Source: Ruminococcus sp. UNK.MGS-30 (lineage in GTDB: Bacteria; Bacillota; Clostridia; Oscillospirales; Ruminococcaceae). Taken from it: a stretch of 64,000 nt of DNA. This document shows, piece by piece, positions 33,855 through 43,298 of the stretch. Under the pieces are notes generated by a model, which had not been told where the DNA came from, searched no databases, and worked only from the letters and a program-made list of their open reading frames with translations. Numbering within the stretch: the stretch's first letter is position 1; every line of letters begins with the position of its first letter. Made by a program: the position numbers and the translations under genes. The stretch is from NCBI GenBank assembly GCA_000980705.1, contig LBCK01000006.1, positions 1 through 64,000 on the forward strand. Direction: 5' to 3'.

Positions 33855-35018
33855 ATGAAAACAACATACGATGCAAATATTTTGACCTATTGTCAGTGGC
33901 GGGATGATCTGACAATGGAGCAATCGCCGTTTTGTCATGTTGACAATTTGATTTTCTGCTGTCTGGCGTACTTGAATTGGGACGGTATCGCAGAGGGATT
34001 TACTGTCTCGGAATCAGTGTCTCTTCGGGATGCTGCGAAACTCTGGGAAAGCCAGCCGGCGAAGGAACAGAAACTGCGTGTGGAAACAGACCGGGAACTG
34101 CTGCGGCAAACTGCTGCCAGCCGGCGTTTCGGAGATATTCGTCTGTTTCGGTATACAGAACAATTCAGTGATACATTGCAGCAGCAATTTTCAGCAACAG
34201 CATTCTTGTTGGACGCAAATACGATCTATGTTGCATTTCGTGGTACAGATGATACGCTGACTGGCTGGCGGGAAGATTTCAACCTGTCATTTCTTCCGAA
34301 GGTACCGTCCCAGGAATCGGCTGCTACATATCTGAGAAGTATTATGACACTGGGTTTCCGGAATGTATATGTGGGCGGACATTCCAAAGGCGGAAACCTG
34401 GCGGTGTATGCGGCGGCGCAGATGACACCGGAAAATGCTGCCCATATCCGTGGCGTTTATAATAATGACGGACCGGGTTTTGTAACGGACTTGTTTGATG
34501 CGCCGGAGTTTCAGCCGCTGCAAAAGCGAGTGCATACCTTTGTGCCGCAGGCATCCGTTGTAGGGATGCTGTTGGAACACGATGAGGCGTATCAAGTGGT
34601 TTACAGCACACAGAAAGGCATCATGCAGCACGACCCGTATTCCTGGTGCGTGATTCGAAATGACTGGTATTACCTGGACGATACGACAACGCTCAGCAAG
34701 ATCATGGATTCCTCTATGCGGCAGTGGATTCTGGGAATGCAGCCGGAACAGCGTGAAAAACTGACAGATGCAATTTTTCATGTGCTGCAAAGCGAGACAA
34801 ATGCCAAAACAGTGCAGGATCTGGTAGACGGCGGTGCAGGAACACTTTCTGCAGTGCTGCATGCCTGGTCGGATATGCCGCCGGAAACCAGACGGTTTAT
34901 GCAAAAAATGCTGGGTGAACTGCTGCGTATCATAGGACAGCTTGCAGCGGCAAAGCGAAGGTCTGAAACGCTCGCCGGACGAATAGGTGCCGATGAGGAC
35001 AATGGAAAGCTGATGTGA
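33855..35018 (+). CDS. Mbeg1-like (DUF2974) alpha/beta hydrolase
   Basis: About 387 residues with the family marks VAFRGTDDTLTGWREDFNL, VYVGGHSKGGNLAVYAA (nucleophile Ser) and RGVYNNDGPGF. DUF2974/Mbeg1-like proteins are widespread in gut Firmicutes; activity is presumed lipase- or esterase-like, but not proven. Three starts are in frame (GTG 33846, ATG 33849, ATG 33855); GAGGTGAT spacing favours 33855. No signal peptide, so it is probably cytoplasmic. In one operon with its neighbours on both sides. Confidence 0.85.
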   Translation: MKTTYDANILTYCQWRDDLTMEQSPFCHVDNLIFCCLAYLNWDGIAEGFTVSESVSLRDAAKLWESQPAKEQKLRVETDRELLRQTAASRRFGDIRLFRYTEQFSDTLQQQFSATAFLLDANTIYVAFRGTDDTLTGWREDFNLSFLPKVPSQESAATYLRSIMTLGFRNVYVGGHSKGGNLAVYAAAQMTPENAAHIRGVYNNDGPGFVTDLFDAPEFQPLQKRVHTFVPQASVVGMLLEHDEAYQVVYSTQKGIMQHDPYSWCVIRNDWYYLDDTTTLSKIMDSSMRQWILGMQPEQREKLTDAIFHVLQSETNAKTVQDLVDGGAGTLSAVLHAWSDMPPETRRFMQKMLGELLRIIGQLAAAKRRSETLAGRIGADEDNGKLM

Positions 35019-35019
35019 T

Positions 35020-35400
35020 ATGAGAAAGCGTATTTTGGCATATCGACGGAGAATAGATGCCCTTTTGGCACAGCATCCGGAAAATACAGACTGGAATCGG
35101 ATTTTACAAGATCATCTGCGGCAAATCGCCTTTTTTCAGCACGAACGTCTGGTACATCTGATCGTTACAATGACTTTTGCAGTTTTGACAATGCTTTCGT
35201 TTGGCATCGTCCTGCTTACACAGCTTATTCAGCTGACTGTGCTTACTGCGGCATTGTTGGTTCTGTTGATCCCGTATATTTTTCATTACTATCTGCTGGA
35301 AAACGAAGTCCAGAAAATGTATGCGCAGTATGATGAAATCTGGGAGAACTGCAATATCATATTACAGGAAAAGTGTCTTGGGAAGTCATCCAAAAAGTAA
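35020..35400 (+). CDS. Small membrane protein, 126 aa, unknown
   Basis: Two adjacent hydrophobic helices in the middle (IVTMTFAVLTMLSFGIVLL and LTVLTAALLVLLIPYIFHYY) with charged helices before and after. No family recognised. It starts 1 nt after the Mbeg1-like stop, so it is the third gene of the hydrolase operon and may be a membrane partner of those enzymes. Confidence 0.72.
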   Translation: MRKRILAYRRRIDALLAQHPENTDWNRILQDHLRQIAFFQHERLVHLIVTMTFAVLTMLSFGIVLLTQLIQLTVLTAALLVLLIPYIFHYYLLENEVQKMYAQYDEIWENCNIILQEKCLGKSSKK

Positions 35401-35444
35401 ATCGCATTTTTCACAAAAACGGAACTGAAATCACAAAAAAACTG

Positions 35445-35473
35445 TTGACTTTTTCTTGCAAATCGCTTATAAT
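35445..35473 (+). promoter_or_regulatory. Promoter of the GH9-GtrA operon
   Basis: TTGACT, 17-bp spacer, TATAAT; leader of about 115 nt. Confidence 0.8.
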
Positions 35474-35593
35474 GAAAATAATCGAATGTGTGTTTTCCAA
35501 GGAGCATAAGCTGCGTTTTCGCCATATGGGAATGGATTCCGGCGAAAGCACAGAGGGAGCTTCGTGTTTTGGAAAGGAAAGGAATTCAATCAG

Positions 35594-38155
35594 ATGAAGC
35601 ATTTTGCAAAAGGATCAAAACGATTGCTGTCGGTTCTGCTGAGCAGTGCGATGGTAGTCAGCAGCTGCGGCTCAGTTTCGGCTGGTGCGGCAGAGAAGAA
35701 GGAAGCGAACTTTGCACGGGCGCTGCAGTATTCCATTTACTTTTATGATGGAAATATGTGCGGTACAGAGGTGCAGGAAAACAACCGGTACAGTTGGCGT
35801 GGAGACTGTCATACATATGATGCACAAGTTGCAATGAACAGTACAGCTACCAATCTGAGCGCAGATTTTCTCACGAAGTATAAAGATGTGCTTGATCCGG
35901 ACGGCGACGGCTATATAGATGTTGCCGGCGGATTCCATGATGCAGGTGACCATGTGAAGTTTGGTATGCCGGAAAACTATTCCGCCGCCACCCTGGGATG
36001 GGGCTATTATGAATTCCGGGATGCGTATGAAAAGACTGGTCAAAACGATCACATTGAGACGATCCTCCGCTATTTCAACGATTATTTGATGAAGTGTACA
36101 TTCCTGGACAGCAATGGCGACGTGATTGCGCATTGTTACCAGGTCGGCGACGGCGATATCGACCACGCTTACTGGAATGCACCGGAGCTGGACGAAATGG
36201 ATCGTCCGGCGTATTTCCTGACAGCAGACAAGCCGCAGACAGACTATGTTGCATCTGCTGCTGCATCTCTGGCAATCAACTATCTGAACTTTAAGGATAC
36301 CGACCCGGAGTATGCGCAGAAGTCACTGGACTATGCAACTGCATTGTACAAGTTTGCAGAGACGCATGACAAGGAACTCAGCGACAACGGAGACGGTCCG
36401 AAGTCTTATTACAATTCGTCAAAATGGGAAGATGATTACTGCTGGGCATCTGCCTGGATGTACAAGATCACAGGAGACCATCACTATCTGGAACAAATTT
36501 TCCCGTACTATGACTATTATGCAGCACCCTGCTATGTATACTGCTGGAACGATGTCTGGGGCGGGGTACAGTGTATTCTGGGCGAGATCACCAGCGAACA
36601 GTACCCGAACTTCATTGACGAATATAAAGAGGCAGCCGGAAAGAGTCCTTATGAAGAGATGAACTGCTGGGGCTCTGTGGAAGAAGCACTGAATAAGTAT
36701 ATGACCGGCGGCGTCGGAACGATCACACCGGCTGGCTACTTCTGGCTGAACACCTGGGGTTCTGCAAGATATAATGCAGCGGCACAGATGATGGCATTGG
36801 TATACGACAAGTATAACAACAATGGCAAGCCCGGAAAGTACAGTGAATGGGCAAAGGGACAGATGGAATATCTGCTGGGTGACAATCCGATGAATCGTGC
36901 ATATGAAGTCGGGTATGATGAAACCGCAGCAAAATTCCCACATCACCGTGCGGCATCTGGTTTGACGAAGTGCGAGGACACCGATGAACAGAAACATGTC
37001 CTCTATGGTGCATTGGTCGGCGGTCCGGATGCACAGGATAAGCACAACGACATTACAGCTGACTGGATCTACAACGAAGTGACGATCGACTATAACGCTG
37101 CATTTGTCGGAGCGTGTGCCGGACTGTATGACTACTATGGAACAGACGCCATGGAAATCACACCGAATTTTCCGCCGGAAGACAAGAATTCCGGAAATGA
37201 GGGCGGCAATGATTTCTGGGTAGATGCTTATGCAGTAGATGACATTCAGACAAGCGGAGCAGGCGTGACCAAGCTTGCGATCCAGATGCGCACCAACTCG
37301 ATTACGCCAAAAACAGATCTTTCGATGCGGTATTATTTCAGTATCGCTGAACTGAAGGATAAGTCAAATATCAGTCTGGTAAAAGGACAGGAACTGTATG
37401 ACCAGGCGAGTGTAGAGGCGGCTCCGGCAGATGGCGTGATTTCCGGACCGTATCAGTTTGATGCGTCTTATGATCCGGATATCTACTATGTTGAAGTAAA
37501 ATGGGATGGCTATAAGATTGCAAACTCCAATAAGAAGTATCAGTTTACAGTGGGATTCTATTACGGTGATACCTGGGATCCGACAAATGACTGGAGCTAT
37601 CAGGGCATTACCAAATGCAAGGACACATACCAGGATGGTTCTGAGACCAGAACAGACTATATCTGTGTTTACTCCAACGGAGAGCTTGTCGGCGGTATTG
37701 AACCGAACGGCAACAAGCCGGCTGTAACAACCACGCCGTCGGAAACGACAACAGGCACGACAACAACTACTACCACAGTAACAACAACAACAACAACGAA
37801 TTCTGCAACCAGCACGGAAAAAGCAACAGAAACAACAGTTTCCACAGAAGAGACCACGACAATGACATCTGAAACGACAGAGACAACTGCAACAAAGCAG
37901 ACTTCTGAGGCAGCCTCTGGTTCGTCTGATGCTGCCGGCTCTATTCTCTACGGCGATGCGAATTTGGATGGCAGAATTGATATTACAGATGCGGTACTGC
38001 TGAACAAGATTGTTGCCGGCTCTGTTTCTGCCAATACACAGCAGCGGTTAAACGGCGACTGCAATGGTGATGGCGCATTGGATTCCGGGGATGGTATCCT
38101 GCTGCTGCAATTCCTGGTACACATTATCCAGAGCATTGGACCCAGCGCAAAATAA
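35594..38155 (+). CDS. GH9-CBM3 cellulase with dockerin
   Basis: About 853 residues: signal peptide (about 1-35), GH9 (alpha/alpha)6 barrel (about 38-510) with the catalytic base pair Asp116/Asp119 in GGFHDAGDHVKFG and the general acid Glu495 in YNEVTIDYNAAF, then a CBM3 (about 535-690), most like the CBM3c that is fused to processive GH9 endoglucanases, a Thr/Glu linker (705-780) and a type I dockerin (786-853; DANLDGRIDITD and DCNGDGALDSGD). It should be a processive endocellulase in the cellulosome. ATG 35594 has AAAGGAA upstream; the frame upstream adds only ten leader residues. Confidence 0.93.
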   Translation: MKHFAKGSKRLLSVLLSSAMVVSSCGSVSAGAAEKKEANFARALQYSIYFYDGNMCGTEVQENNRYSWRGDCHTYDAQVAMNSTATNLSADFLTKYKDVLDPDGDGYIDVAGGFHDAGDHVKFGMPENYSAATLGWGYYEFRDAYEKTGQNDHIETILRYFNDYLMKCTFLDSNGDVIAHCYQVGDGDIDHAYWNAPELDEMDRPAYFLTADKPQTDYVASAAASLAINYLNFKDTDPEYAQKSLDYATALYKFAETHDKELSDNGDGPKSYYNSSKWEDDYCWASAWMYKITGDHHYLEQIFPYYDYYAAPCYVYCWNDVWGGVQCILGEITSEQYPNFIDEYKEAAGKSPYEEMNCWGSVEEALNKYMTGGVGTITPAGYFWLNTWGSARYNAAAQMMALVYDKYNNNGKPGKYSEWAKGQMEYLLGDNPMNRAYEVGYDETAAKFPHHRAASGLTKCEDTDEQKHVLYGALVGGPDAQDKHNDITADWIYNEVTIDYNAAFVGACAGLYDYYGTDAMEITPNFPPEDKNSGNEGGNDFWVDAYAVDDIQTSGAGVTKLAIQMRTNSITPKTDLSMRYYFSIAELKDKSNISLVKGQELYDQASVEAAPADGVISGPYQFDASYDPDIYYVEVKWDGYKIANSNKKYQFTVGFYYGDTWDPTNDWSYQGITKCKDTYQDGSETRTDYICVYSNGELVGGIEPNGNKPAVTTTPSETTTGTTTTTTTVTTTTTTNSATSTEKATETTVSTEETTTMTSETTETTATKQTSEAASGSSDAAGSILYGDANLDGRIDITDAVLLNKIVAGSVSANTQQRLNGDCNGDGALDSGDGILLLQFLVHIIQSIGPSAK

Positions 38156-38176
38156 AGGAAAGGAATCACAAGATAC

Positions 38177-38686
38177 ATGGAAATTTCAAATCCGGAGAAT
38201 CATTCTGGGAATTGGCAGGAACTGCGGCAGATTCTGAAAGAAAAGCAATTTGGGAAACTGTTTGCCGGAGCAACAGAAAATACACTGATTCAATTTTTTC
38301 GGTATTGTTTCGTAGGCGGAGCGGCGACTGTAATCGACTGGGGTGTTTCTGCACTACTGTTTTTCCTGGTGTTTCATCAGAGTTATGCAGTTCTCGCAAA
38401 TGGGATTTCTTTTGTGGCAGGATTGCTTGCAAATTACTTTTTGAGTACATTCTGGGTCTTTCGCTCTTCTAAAGTGCAGTCTCGGTTGGTTGAATTTCTT
38501 GCGTTTGCAGCTATCGGCGTAGTCGGATTGCTGCTGACGCTGGGAATTACCAAACTGAGTGAGATCTCTCTTGGAAGTGTTACAAGCGGATATCAGATGA
38601 TCGGGAAGATCGTTTCAACGATGATTGCATTCCTCTGGAACTTCTTTGCCCGAAAGTATCTGTTGTTCAGTAAAAAAGAATCATAA
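38177..38686 (+). CDS. GtrA family membrane protein
   Basis: 169 residues, four hydrophobic helices with the GtrA hallmarks FFRYCFVGGAATVIDWGVSA and WNFFARKYLLFS at the C-terminus. GtrA proteins are thought to move or assist lipid-linked sugars during surface polysaccharide glucosylation. It follows the GH9 gene by 21 nt with a distant Shine-Dalgarno, so may be expressed weakly from the same transcript. No glycosyltransferase partner is adjacent. Confidence 0.85.
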   Translation: MEISNPENHSGNWQELRQILKEKQFGKLFAGATENTLIQFFRYCFVGGAATVIDWGVSALLFFLVFHQSYAVLANGISFVAGLLANYFLSTFWVFRSSKVQSRLVEFLAFAAIGVVGLLLTLGITKLSEISLGSVTSGYQMIGKIVSTMIAFLWNFFARKYLLFSKKES

Positions 38687-38710
38687 CTGGCTGCAAAAGC
38701 AGCTTTCACG

Positions 38711-38765
38711 AAAAAGCGCCGACACAGCCTGCAGATTATTTCGGGATGCTGTGCGGCGTTTTTTA
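38711..38765 (+). terminator. Terminator of the GH9-GtrA operon
   Basis: Stem AAAAAGCGCCG-CACAGC with GCTGTG-CGGCGTTTTT, then T run. Confidence 0.82.
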
Positions 38766-38808
38766 CAGGCAAAATTGTAGCTTTGACAATGGAAAGGAGT
38801 GAACCATT

Positions 38809-40401
38809 ATGAAAATGATATTTATTGGTGCAACACACGAAGTAACTGGTAGCTGTACCTATCTGGAAGTCTGCGGGAAACGCATTCTGGTGGACTTTGG
38901 AATGGAGCAGGGGAGAGATACGTATGAAAATGTGAAGATTCCCTGTGCGCCGGGAGAAATTGACTATGTTCTTTTGACACACGCACACATTGACCACTCC
39001 GGCTTGTTGCCGCTGCTCTATGCAGGCGGCTTTTCCGGGGAAATCCACGCTACTGCGGCAACGACTTCTCTCTGTGAGATCATGCTGCGTGACAGTGCGC
39101 ATATCCAAGAATTTGAGGCAGAATGGAGAAACCGCAAGGCGATGCGAAAAGGCGGCGAACCGTATGTGCCTTTGTATACCATGAAAGAGGCGTTGGGTGC
39201 ATTAGAGCTGTTTGTACCGCATCCGTATGATGAAAAGTTTACCCTTGTTCCAGGTATTGAGGTTCGCTTCCTGGATGCTGGTCATCTTCTTGGTTCCTCC
39301 AGCATTGAGCTTTGGCTGACGGAAAATGGCGTGTCGAAAAAAATCGTATTTTCCGGAGACATCGGAAATCTCAATCAGCCATTGATTCGTGATCCGCAGC
39401 CGCCGAAAGATGCCGATTATGTGGTGATGGAATCCACTTATGGAAACCGGCTGCATGAAAAACCGAAAGGGTATATTCCAGGTCTGGTACAGGTCCTGCG
39501 GGATACATTTTCTCGTGGCGGCAGTGTGATTATTCCGTCTTTTGCGGTGGGGCGTACACAGGAATTGCTGTACTATTTCAAGCAGATCAAAGACGAGAAC
39601 CTGCTCCCGGAGTATAAGGATTTTCCGATTTACATGGACAGTCCGCTTGCGATTGAGGCAACAGAAGTATTTATGCGAAATAAGGAAAGTTGTTTTGATG
39701 AAGAGGCACTGAGTTACGTTCGGCGTGGAATCAACCCAATCGGTGTCAGCGGACTGATCCCAGCAGTGACCAGTGATGCTTCTAAGGCAATCAATGCAGA
39801 TAAACGACCGAAGGTGATTTTGTCGGCAAGTGGAATGTGTGAGGCTGGCAGAATCAAACACCACTTGAAACACAATCTCTGGAAACCGGAAAACACGATT
39901 TTGTTTGTGGGATATCAAGCAGAAGGCTCTTTGGGCAGGCGCATTATTGAGGGTGCAAAAACAGTCACTTTGTTTGGAGAAACGGTTCAAGTGAGTGCGC
40001 AGATCGTACAGTTGCAGGGGATGAGCGGTCACGCAGATCAAAAGGGTCTGCTTTCCTGGATTTCTCAAGTACATGGCGTGCAGAAGGTCTTTGTCAATCA
40101 TGGCGCATCAGAATCTGCCGATGCGTTCCGGGACAAGCTGTGGCTGTCGCTGGGTATTGATGCTTATGCACCATTCAGCGGTGCAGAGGTTGATCTGGCA
40201 ACTGGAAAGGTGACATATGATGCGCCGGCTGTTCCAATACAGCAGAAGCCTCGGCGCAGCGCAATGACATATGACAGATTGTCGCAGACGTTAAGCCGCT
40301 TGACGGCATTGGTGCAGAGCAGCAGGGGACTGTCGAATAAGGAATTAGCAAAAATGGCAGATCAGCTGGGTGAACTCTGCACAAAATGGGAACGGAGGTA
40401 A
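38809..40401 (+). CDS. MBL-fold beta-CASP ribonuclease-like protein
   Basis: 530 residues. Metallo-beta-lactamase motif 2 THAHIDHSG binds two zinc ions; later motifs are DAGHLLGSS, FSGDIG, ESTYGNR (beta-CASP motif A), PSFAVGRTQELLY, SASGMCEAGRIKHHL and MSGHADQ, with the final VFVNHGASES. This is the YSH1/CPSF-type bacterial RNA-processing or decay nuclease layout. It is shorter than RNase J and lacks its C-terminal domain. AAAGGAGTG precedes the ATG. It is followed 6 nt later by a nitroreductase, probably only a transcription partner. Confidence 0.9.
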   Translation: MKMIFIGATHEVTGSCTYLEVCGKRILVDFGMEQGRDTYENVKIPCAPGEIDYVLLTHAHIDHSGLLPLLYAGGFSGEIHATAATTSLCEIMLRDSAHIQEFEAEWRNRKAMRKGGEPYVPLYTMKEALGALELFVPHPYDEKFTLVPGIEVRFLDAGHLLGSSSIELWLTENGVSKKIVFSGDIGNLNQPLIRDPQPPKDADYVVMESTYGNRLHEKPKGYIPGLVQVLRDTFSRGGSVIIPSFAVGRTQELLYYFKQIKDENLLPEYKDFPIYMDSPLAIEATEVFMRNKESCFDEEALSYVRRGINPIGVSGLIPAVTSDASKAINADKRPKVILSASGMCEAGRIKHHLKHNLWKPENTILFVGYQAEGSLGRRIIEGAKTVTLFGETVQVSAQIVQLQGMSGHADQKGLLSWISQVHGVQKVFVNHGASESADAFRDKLWLSLGIDAYAPFSGAEVDLATGKVTYDAPAVPIQQKPRRSAMTYDRLSQTLSRLTALVQSSRGLSNKELAKMADQLGELCTKWERR

Positions 40402-40407
40402 TAAGTT

Positions 40408-40944
40408 ATGTACGAAGAAAATGCAGTGATCCATGCACTTTGCAGCAGAAGAAGTGTACGGAGCTATGACAGCAGCAGACCGGTGGAGCAAGAAAAGTTG
40501 GATGCAATTTTGGCTGCCGGACAGTATGCACCGACAGGCATGAACCGGATGCCTACCAAATTTGTTGTAGTTCGAAATCGGGAAGTGTTGCAACAGCTTT
40601 CTAAGCAGAATGCAGCAATTATGGGAAAAGAAGATGTAGACCCGTTTTATGGCGCTCCGGTTGCGATTGCAGTATTAGTGGATGCGTCAGTTCATACATG
40701 GGTTGAGGATGGTAGCCTTGCGATTGGTGCGATGCTGGATGCAGCATATGCAGTAGGATTGGGCAGCTGCTGGATTCACCGTGCAAAAGAGACATTTGAT
40801 AGTGCAGCTGGAAAAGAATTGCTGCAGAAATGGGGCATTCCGGATACCTATCGAGGTGTTGGATTCTGTATTGTCGGATATGCCAACGGAGAATTGCCGG
40901 AGGCAAAACCGAGAAGAGCAGATCAGATTATTTGGGTGGATTGA
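40408..40944 (+). CDS. Nitroreductase family flavoprotein
   Basis: 178 residues with the FMN-binding start CSRRSVRSYDSSRPV, APTGMNRMPTKFVVV, and GLGSCWIHRAKETF near the C-terminus. These dimeric FMN enzymes reduce nitro compounds or quinones with NAD(P)H; the true substrate is unknown. Shine-Dalgarno GGAGG lies in the end of the preceding gene. Confidence 0.9.
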   Translation: MYEENAVIHALCSRRSVRSYDSSRPVEQEKLDAILAAGQYAPTGMNRMPTKFVVVRNREVLQQLSKQNAAIMGKEDVDPFYGAPVAIAVLVDASVHTWVEDGSLAIGAMLDAAYAVGLGSCWIHRAKETFDSAAGKELLQKWGIPDTYRGVGFCIVGYANGELPEAKPRRADQIIWVD

Positions 40945-40973
40945 TGTTCTAAATTGCCAATTAAATTACGCAA

Positions 40974-41010
40974 GAAAAGCGGCTGAGAGTGATTCCCTCA
41001 GCCGCTTTTG
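40974..41010. terminator. Bidirectional terminator, nitroreductase / SASP
   Basis: Stem AAAAGCGGCTGAG with CTCAGCCGCTTTT and a short loop, between convergent genes. Confidence 0.87.
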
Positions 41011-41038
41011 CGCTTTTATCGCTCGACGCAGTGTGTTG

Positions 41039-41218
41039 TTACTGCATCTTATAAGCGTCGATCATCTTCTTGACCATCTGTCCACCGATGGAACCAGCTT
41101 CTCTTGCGGTCAGATCGCCGTTATAACCCTGCTTCAGAGTTACGCCAACCTCGCTGGCAGACTCCATCTTAAAACGCTCCATTGCTTCTTTACCCTTCTG
41201 CGTAAATTCACCCTTCAT
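41039..41218 (-). CDS. Alpha/beta-type small acid-soluble spore protein
   Basis: 59 residues. The family core is obvious: ASEVGVTLKQGYNGDLTARE then GSIGGQMVKKMIDAY, which includes the GPR protease recognition region. These proteins coat spore DNA in an A-like form and give UV and heat resistance. ATG 41218 has AAAGGAG 8 nt upstream; the longer open frame upstream is leader. Compared with Bacillus SspA types it lacks most of the N-terminal Gln/Asn-rich tail. Confidence 0.93.
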   Translation of the reverse strand: MKGEFTQKGKEAMERFKMESASEVGVTLKQGYNGDLTAREAGSIGGQMVKKMIDAYKMQ

Positions 41219-41424
41219 GATAAATTCTCCTTTTTCATTTTTTCTTGGCAACACTTGAATCATCTCATCGAAAATGTGATTTCGTTGCCGCAATAGTATT
41301 ATGAGAAACTGCACGGTGTTTATCACAGGTATTTTTTTCGTATTTTTATACAAAGCTTTGGGAACTTTCAAAATAATATTTTTCAATTGCAAATACACAT
41401 CTGCATTTTTATTCTAAAAAGCAC

Positions 41425-41453
41425 TTGACTTTTTCGGCACAATGTGATATACT
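41425..41453 (+). promoter_or_regulatory. Promoter of tRNA-Leu(TAA)
   Basis: TTGACT, 17-bp spacer, TATACT; 33 bp before the tRNA. Confidence 0.78.
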
Positions 41454-41486
41454 AAAAGTGTTGCAAATTACAATAAAATACAGAAT

Positions 41487-41573
41487 GCCGCTATGGTGGA
41501 ATTGGCAGACACAAGGGACTTAAAATCCCTCGGGGTAAAACCCGTACCGGTTCAAGTCCGGTTAGCGGCACCA
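41487..41573 (+). tRNA. tRNA-Leu(TAA)
   Basis: Class II cloverleaf GCCGCTA/TAGCGGC, anticodon stem AGGGA/TCCCT with loop CTTAAAA (TAA, codon TTA), a long variable arm (CGGGGTAAAACCCG), T-arm CCGG-TTCAAGT-CCGG and encoded CCA. Confidence 0.95.
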
Positions 41574-41792
41574 TTGAAAGAATGTCGATTTTACGGCATT
41601 CTTTTCTTGTTTTCTGACTGATTTGGTAGAAAAGTTTCTTGTGTATGAGCTTTTTTCTACCGGATTTCTACCAAATTTTCTACCAAAATCGCTGCTTTTT
41701 TCAATTTCACTTTCATTTTTGGTCTTAGCACAAAAGATTTTTATCCCCCGTGTCAAGTTGACTTGATTAACTTTTTTTACTTTTTTTATAAT

Positions 41793-41816
41793 GCCGCCGT
41801 GGTAGAATGGGTAGAC
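41793..41816 (+). pseudogene. 5' fragment of a second tRNA-Leu (integration scar)
   Basis: GCCGCCGTGGTAGAATGGG plus TAGAC resembles the acceptor and D-arm of a tRNA-Leu, behind a TTGATT-18-TATAAT promoter-like sequence (41764-41793). tRNA similarity stops at about 41816, 27 bp before an integrase gene pointing toward it. The matching 3' half is not in the window, so it should lie beyond the right edge if this is an attachment site. Confidence 0.65.
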
Positions 41817-41842
41817 GATCGGCACACTATTATCGCAGGTTC

Positions 41843-43162
41843 TCAGGTTGAGGACTTGCGATTTTTTTCGTCCTCTGAACCTTTATCATGGATAGCCTGT
41901 TCCGTATCTGTACTGTCTCCACCCAACACTTTGGCGATAGTCTCCGCAGACTCCACTTTGGAATGAAAGTCGAGGTGACTATAAAAATTGGCTGTAACAT
42001 TAAATGTTGAATGTCCGAGCCACTCCTGGATCGCCTTCATGGATACTCCGTTTGCCAGCAACAGACTGGCACATGAATGACGAAGATCATGGAATCGAAT
42101 GTGTTTGAGCTTATTTTTCTTAATGATGTACTTGAAGTGAGTAGTTACAAAGTTTGGCGTAATCAGCTTACCGAAGTTGTCACGGCACACAAAGCCGTCA
42201 TATTCCCTGTCAAAGTCTTTACCGAGGAGCTTCGAGTAGTATTCTTCAAGGGTTTTGCGTTCTATTAGCATCTGCTCAATATGAGGAATCAAGGGAAAAG
42301 TTCTTACACTGGACTCAGTTTTAAGCTGATTTTCGACAAAAATCATTTCTTTGCCGCCGCCATAAGTGCTGGAAACCTTACGGCGAACCGTGAGTTTCTT
42401 TTCCTCAAAGTTGACGGAATCCCACTTCAAACCAATAATCTCGCTCTTGCGAAGTCCGTAGTAGGCTGCAATATGTACCACAAGTTCAAGTCTATCGCCC
42501 TTGAATACTTCAAAGAGCTGTTCCAACTCGTCCTTGTTGTAGAAATTGGCTTCAAACTTCTGGATTTTCGGCAGTTCAACCTTATCTGCGACGTTTACAT
42601 CGAGCATATCCATTTTTACAGCATATTTTAGTGCTTTGTGGATATTGGCATGGTAATGCTTTACCGAATTGCCCGAAAGACCGCTGTTGAACTTATCGTT
42701 ATAGAACTGCTGAAGCTGTAAAGCTGTCAGGTTGCCAAGAAGAAGATGCGGATAACGCTCGTCAAAATAGTTTTTGATCCTGGTGATATAGCGATTGTAG
42801 CTTTCATAAGAGGTTCGTGCGATTGTCGGTCTGATTGTTTCAAGCCAGTAGTCAAGAAATGCTGTGAACTCAAAACCTGTCTTGCATACAGCATCATCAC
42901 TGAGAACCTCCTCGCTGAGTTCTGTCTTTTCCTTTGGGGTTTCCTTGACTTTTGTTAAGCTGCCTGTGAGAAACTCCTCATAGAACTTTGCTACTATTAC
43001 GTTCACCTTTGCTGTCAGTGCTTTATAAGAACAGTCAACAGGCAAGTCGGTTGTAACCCATTTTCTCTTACGCTTGCCACTATCGTCCTTGAAATCAAAG
43101 ACAACATAGTTTTTGCCCTTCTTTTCGGCAATAATGTACTTAAAAGGCAGACTTGCTTTCAT
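41843..43162 (-). CDS. Tyrosine integrase of the large mobile element
   Basis: 439 residues: N-terminal arm-binding beta domain (GKNYVVFDFKDDSGKRKRKW), core-binding domain (SYNRYITRIKNYFDERY) and catalytic domain with Arg in YYGLRKSEIIGLKW, His-x-x-Arg in RFHDLRHSCASLLL, His in WLGHSTF and Tyr in ANFYSHLDF. Tn916-type site-specific integrase that inserts and, with Xis, excises the element. AAGGAGG lies upstream of the ATG. Related to the broken integrase at 30091 but clearly diverged. Confidence 0.93.
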   Translation of the reverse strand: MKASLPFKYIIAEKKGKNYVVFDFKDDSGKRKRKWVTTDLPVDCSYKALTAKVNVIVAKFYEEFLTGSLTKVKETPKEKTELSEEVLSDDAVCKTGFEFTAFLDYWLETIRPTIARTSYESYNRYITRIKNYFDERYPHLLLGNLTALQLQQFYNDKFNSGLSGNSVKHYHANIHKALKYAVKMDMLDVNVADKVELPKIQKFEANFYNKDELEQLFEVFKGDRLELVVHIAAYYGLRKSEIIGLKWDSVNFEEKKLTVRRKVSSTYGGGKEMIFVENQLKTESSVRTFPLIPHIEQMLIERKTLEEYYSKLLGKDFDREYDGFVCRDNFGKLITPNFVTTHFKYIIKKNKLKHIRFHDLRHSCASLLLANGVSMKAIQEWLGHSTFNVTANFYSHLDFHSKVESAETIAKVLGGDSTDTEQAIHDKGSEDEKNRKSST

Positions 43163-43298
43163 TATATTATCCTCCTTATGTCGAAAGCGGTGGTCTGCGC
43201 TATTGACCTCATAACTATATTGTAGCGCGAAACAAAGTCATTTGCAAGCGTTTTCCTACCACTTCTACAAAATTTGACACAAGGGACATTTCTACCAG

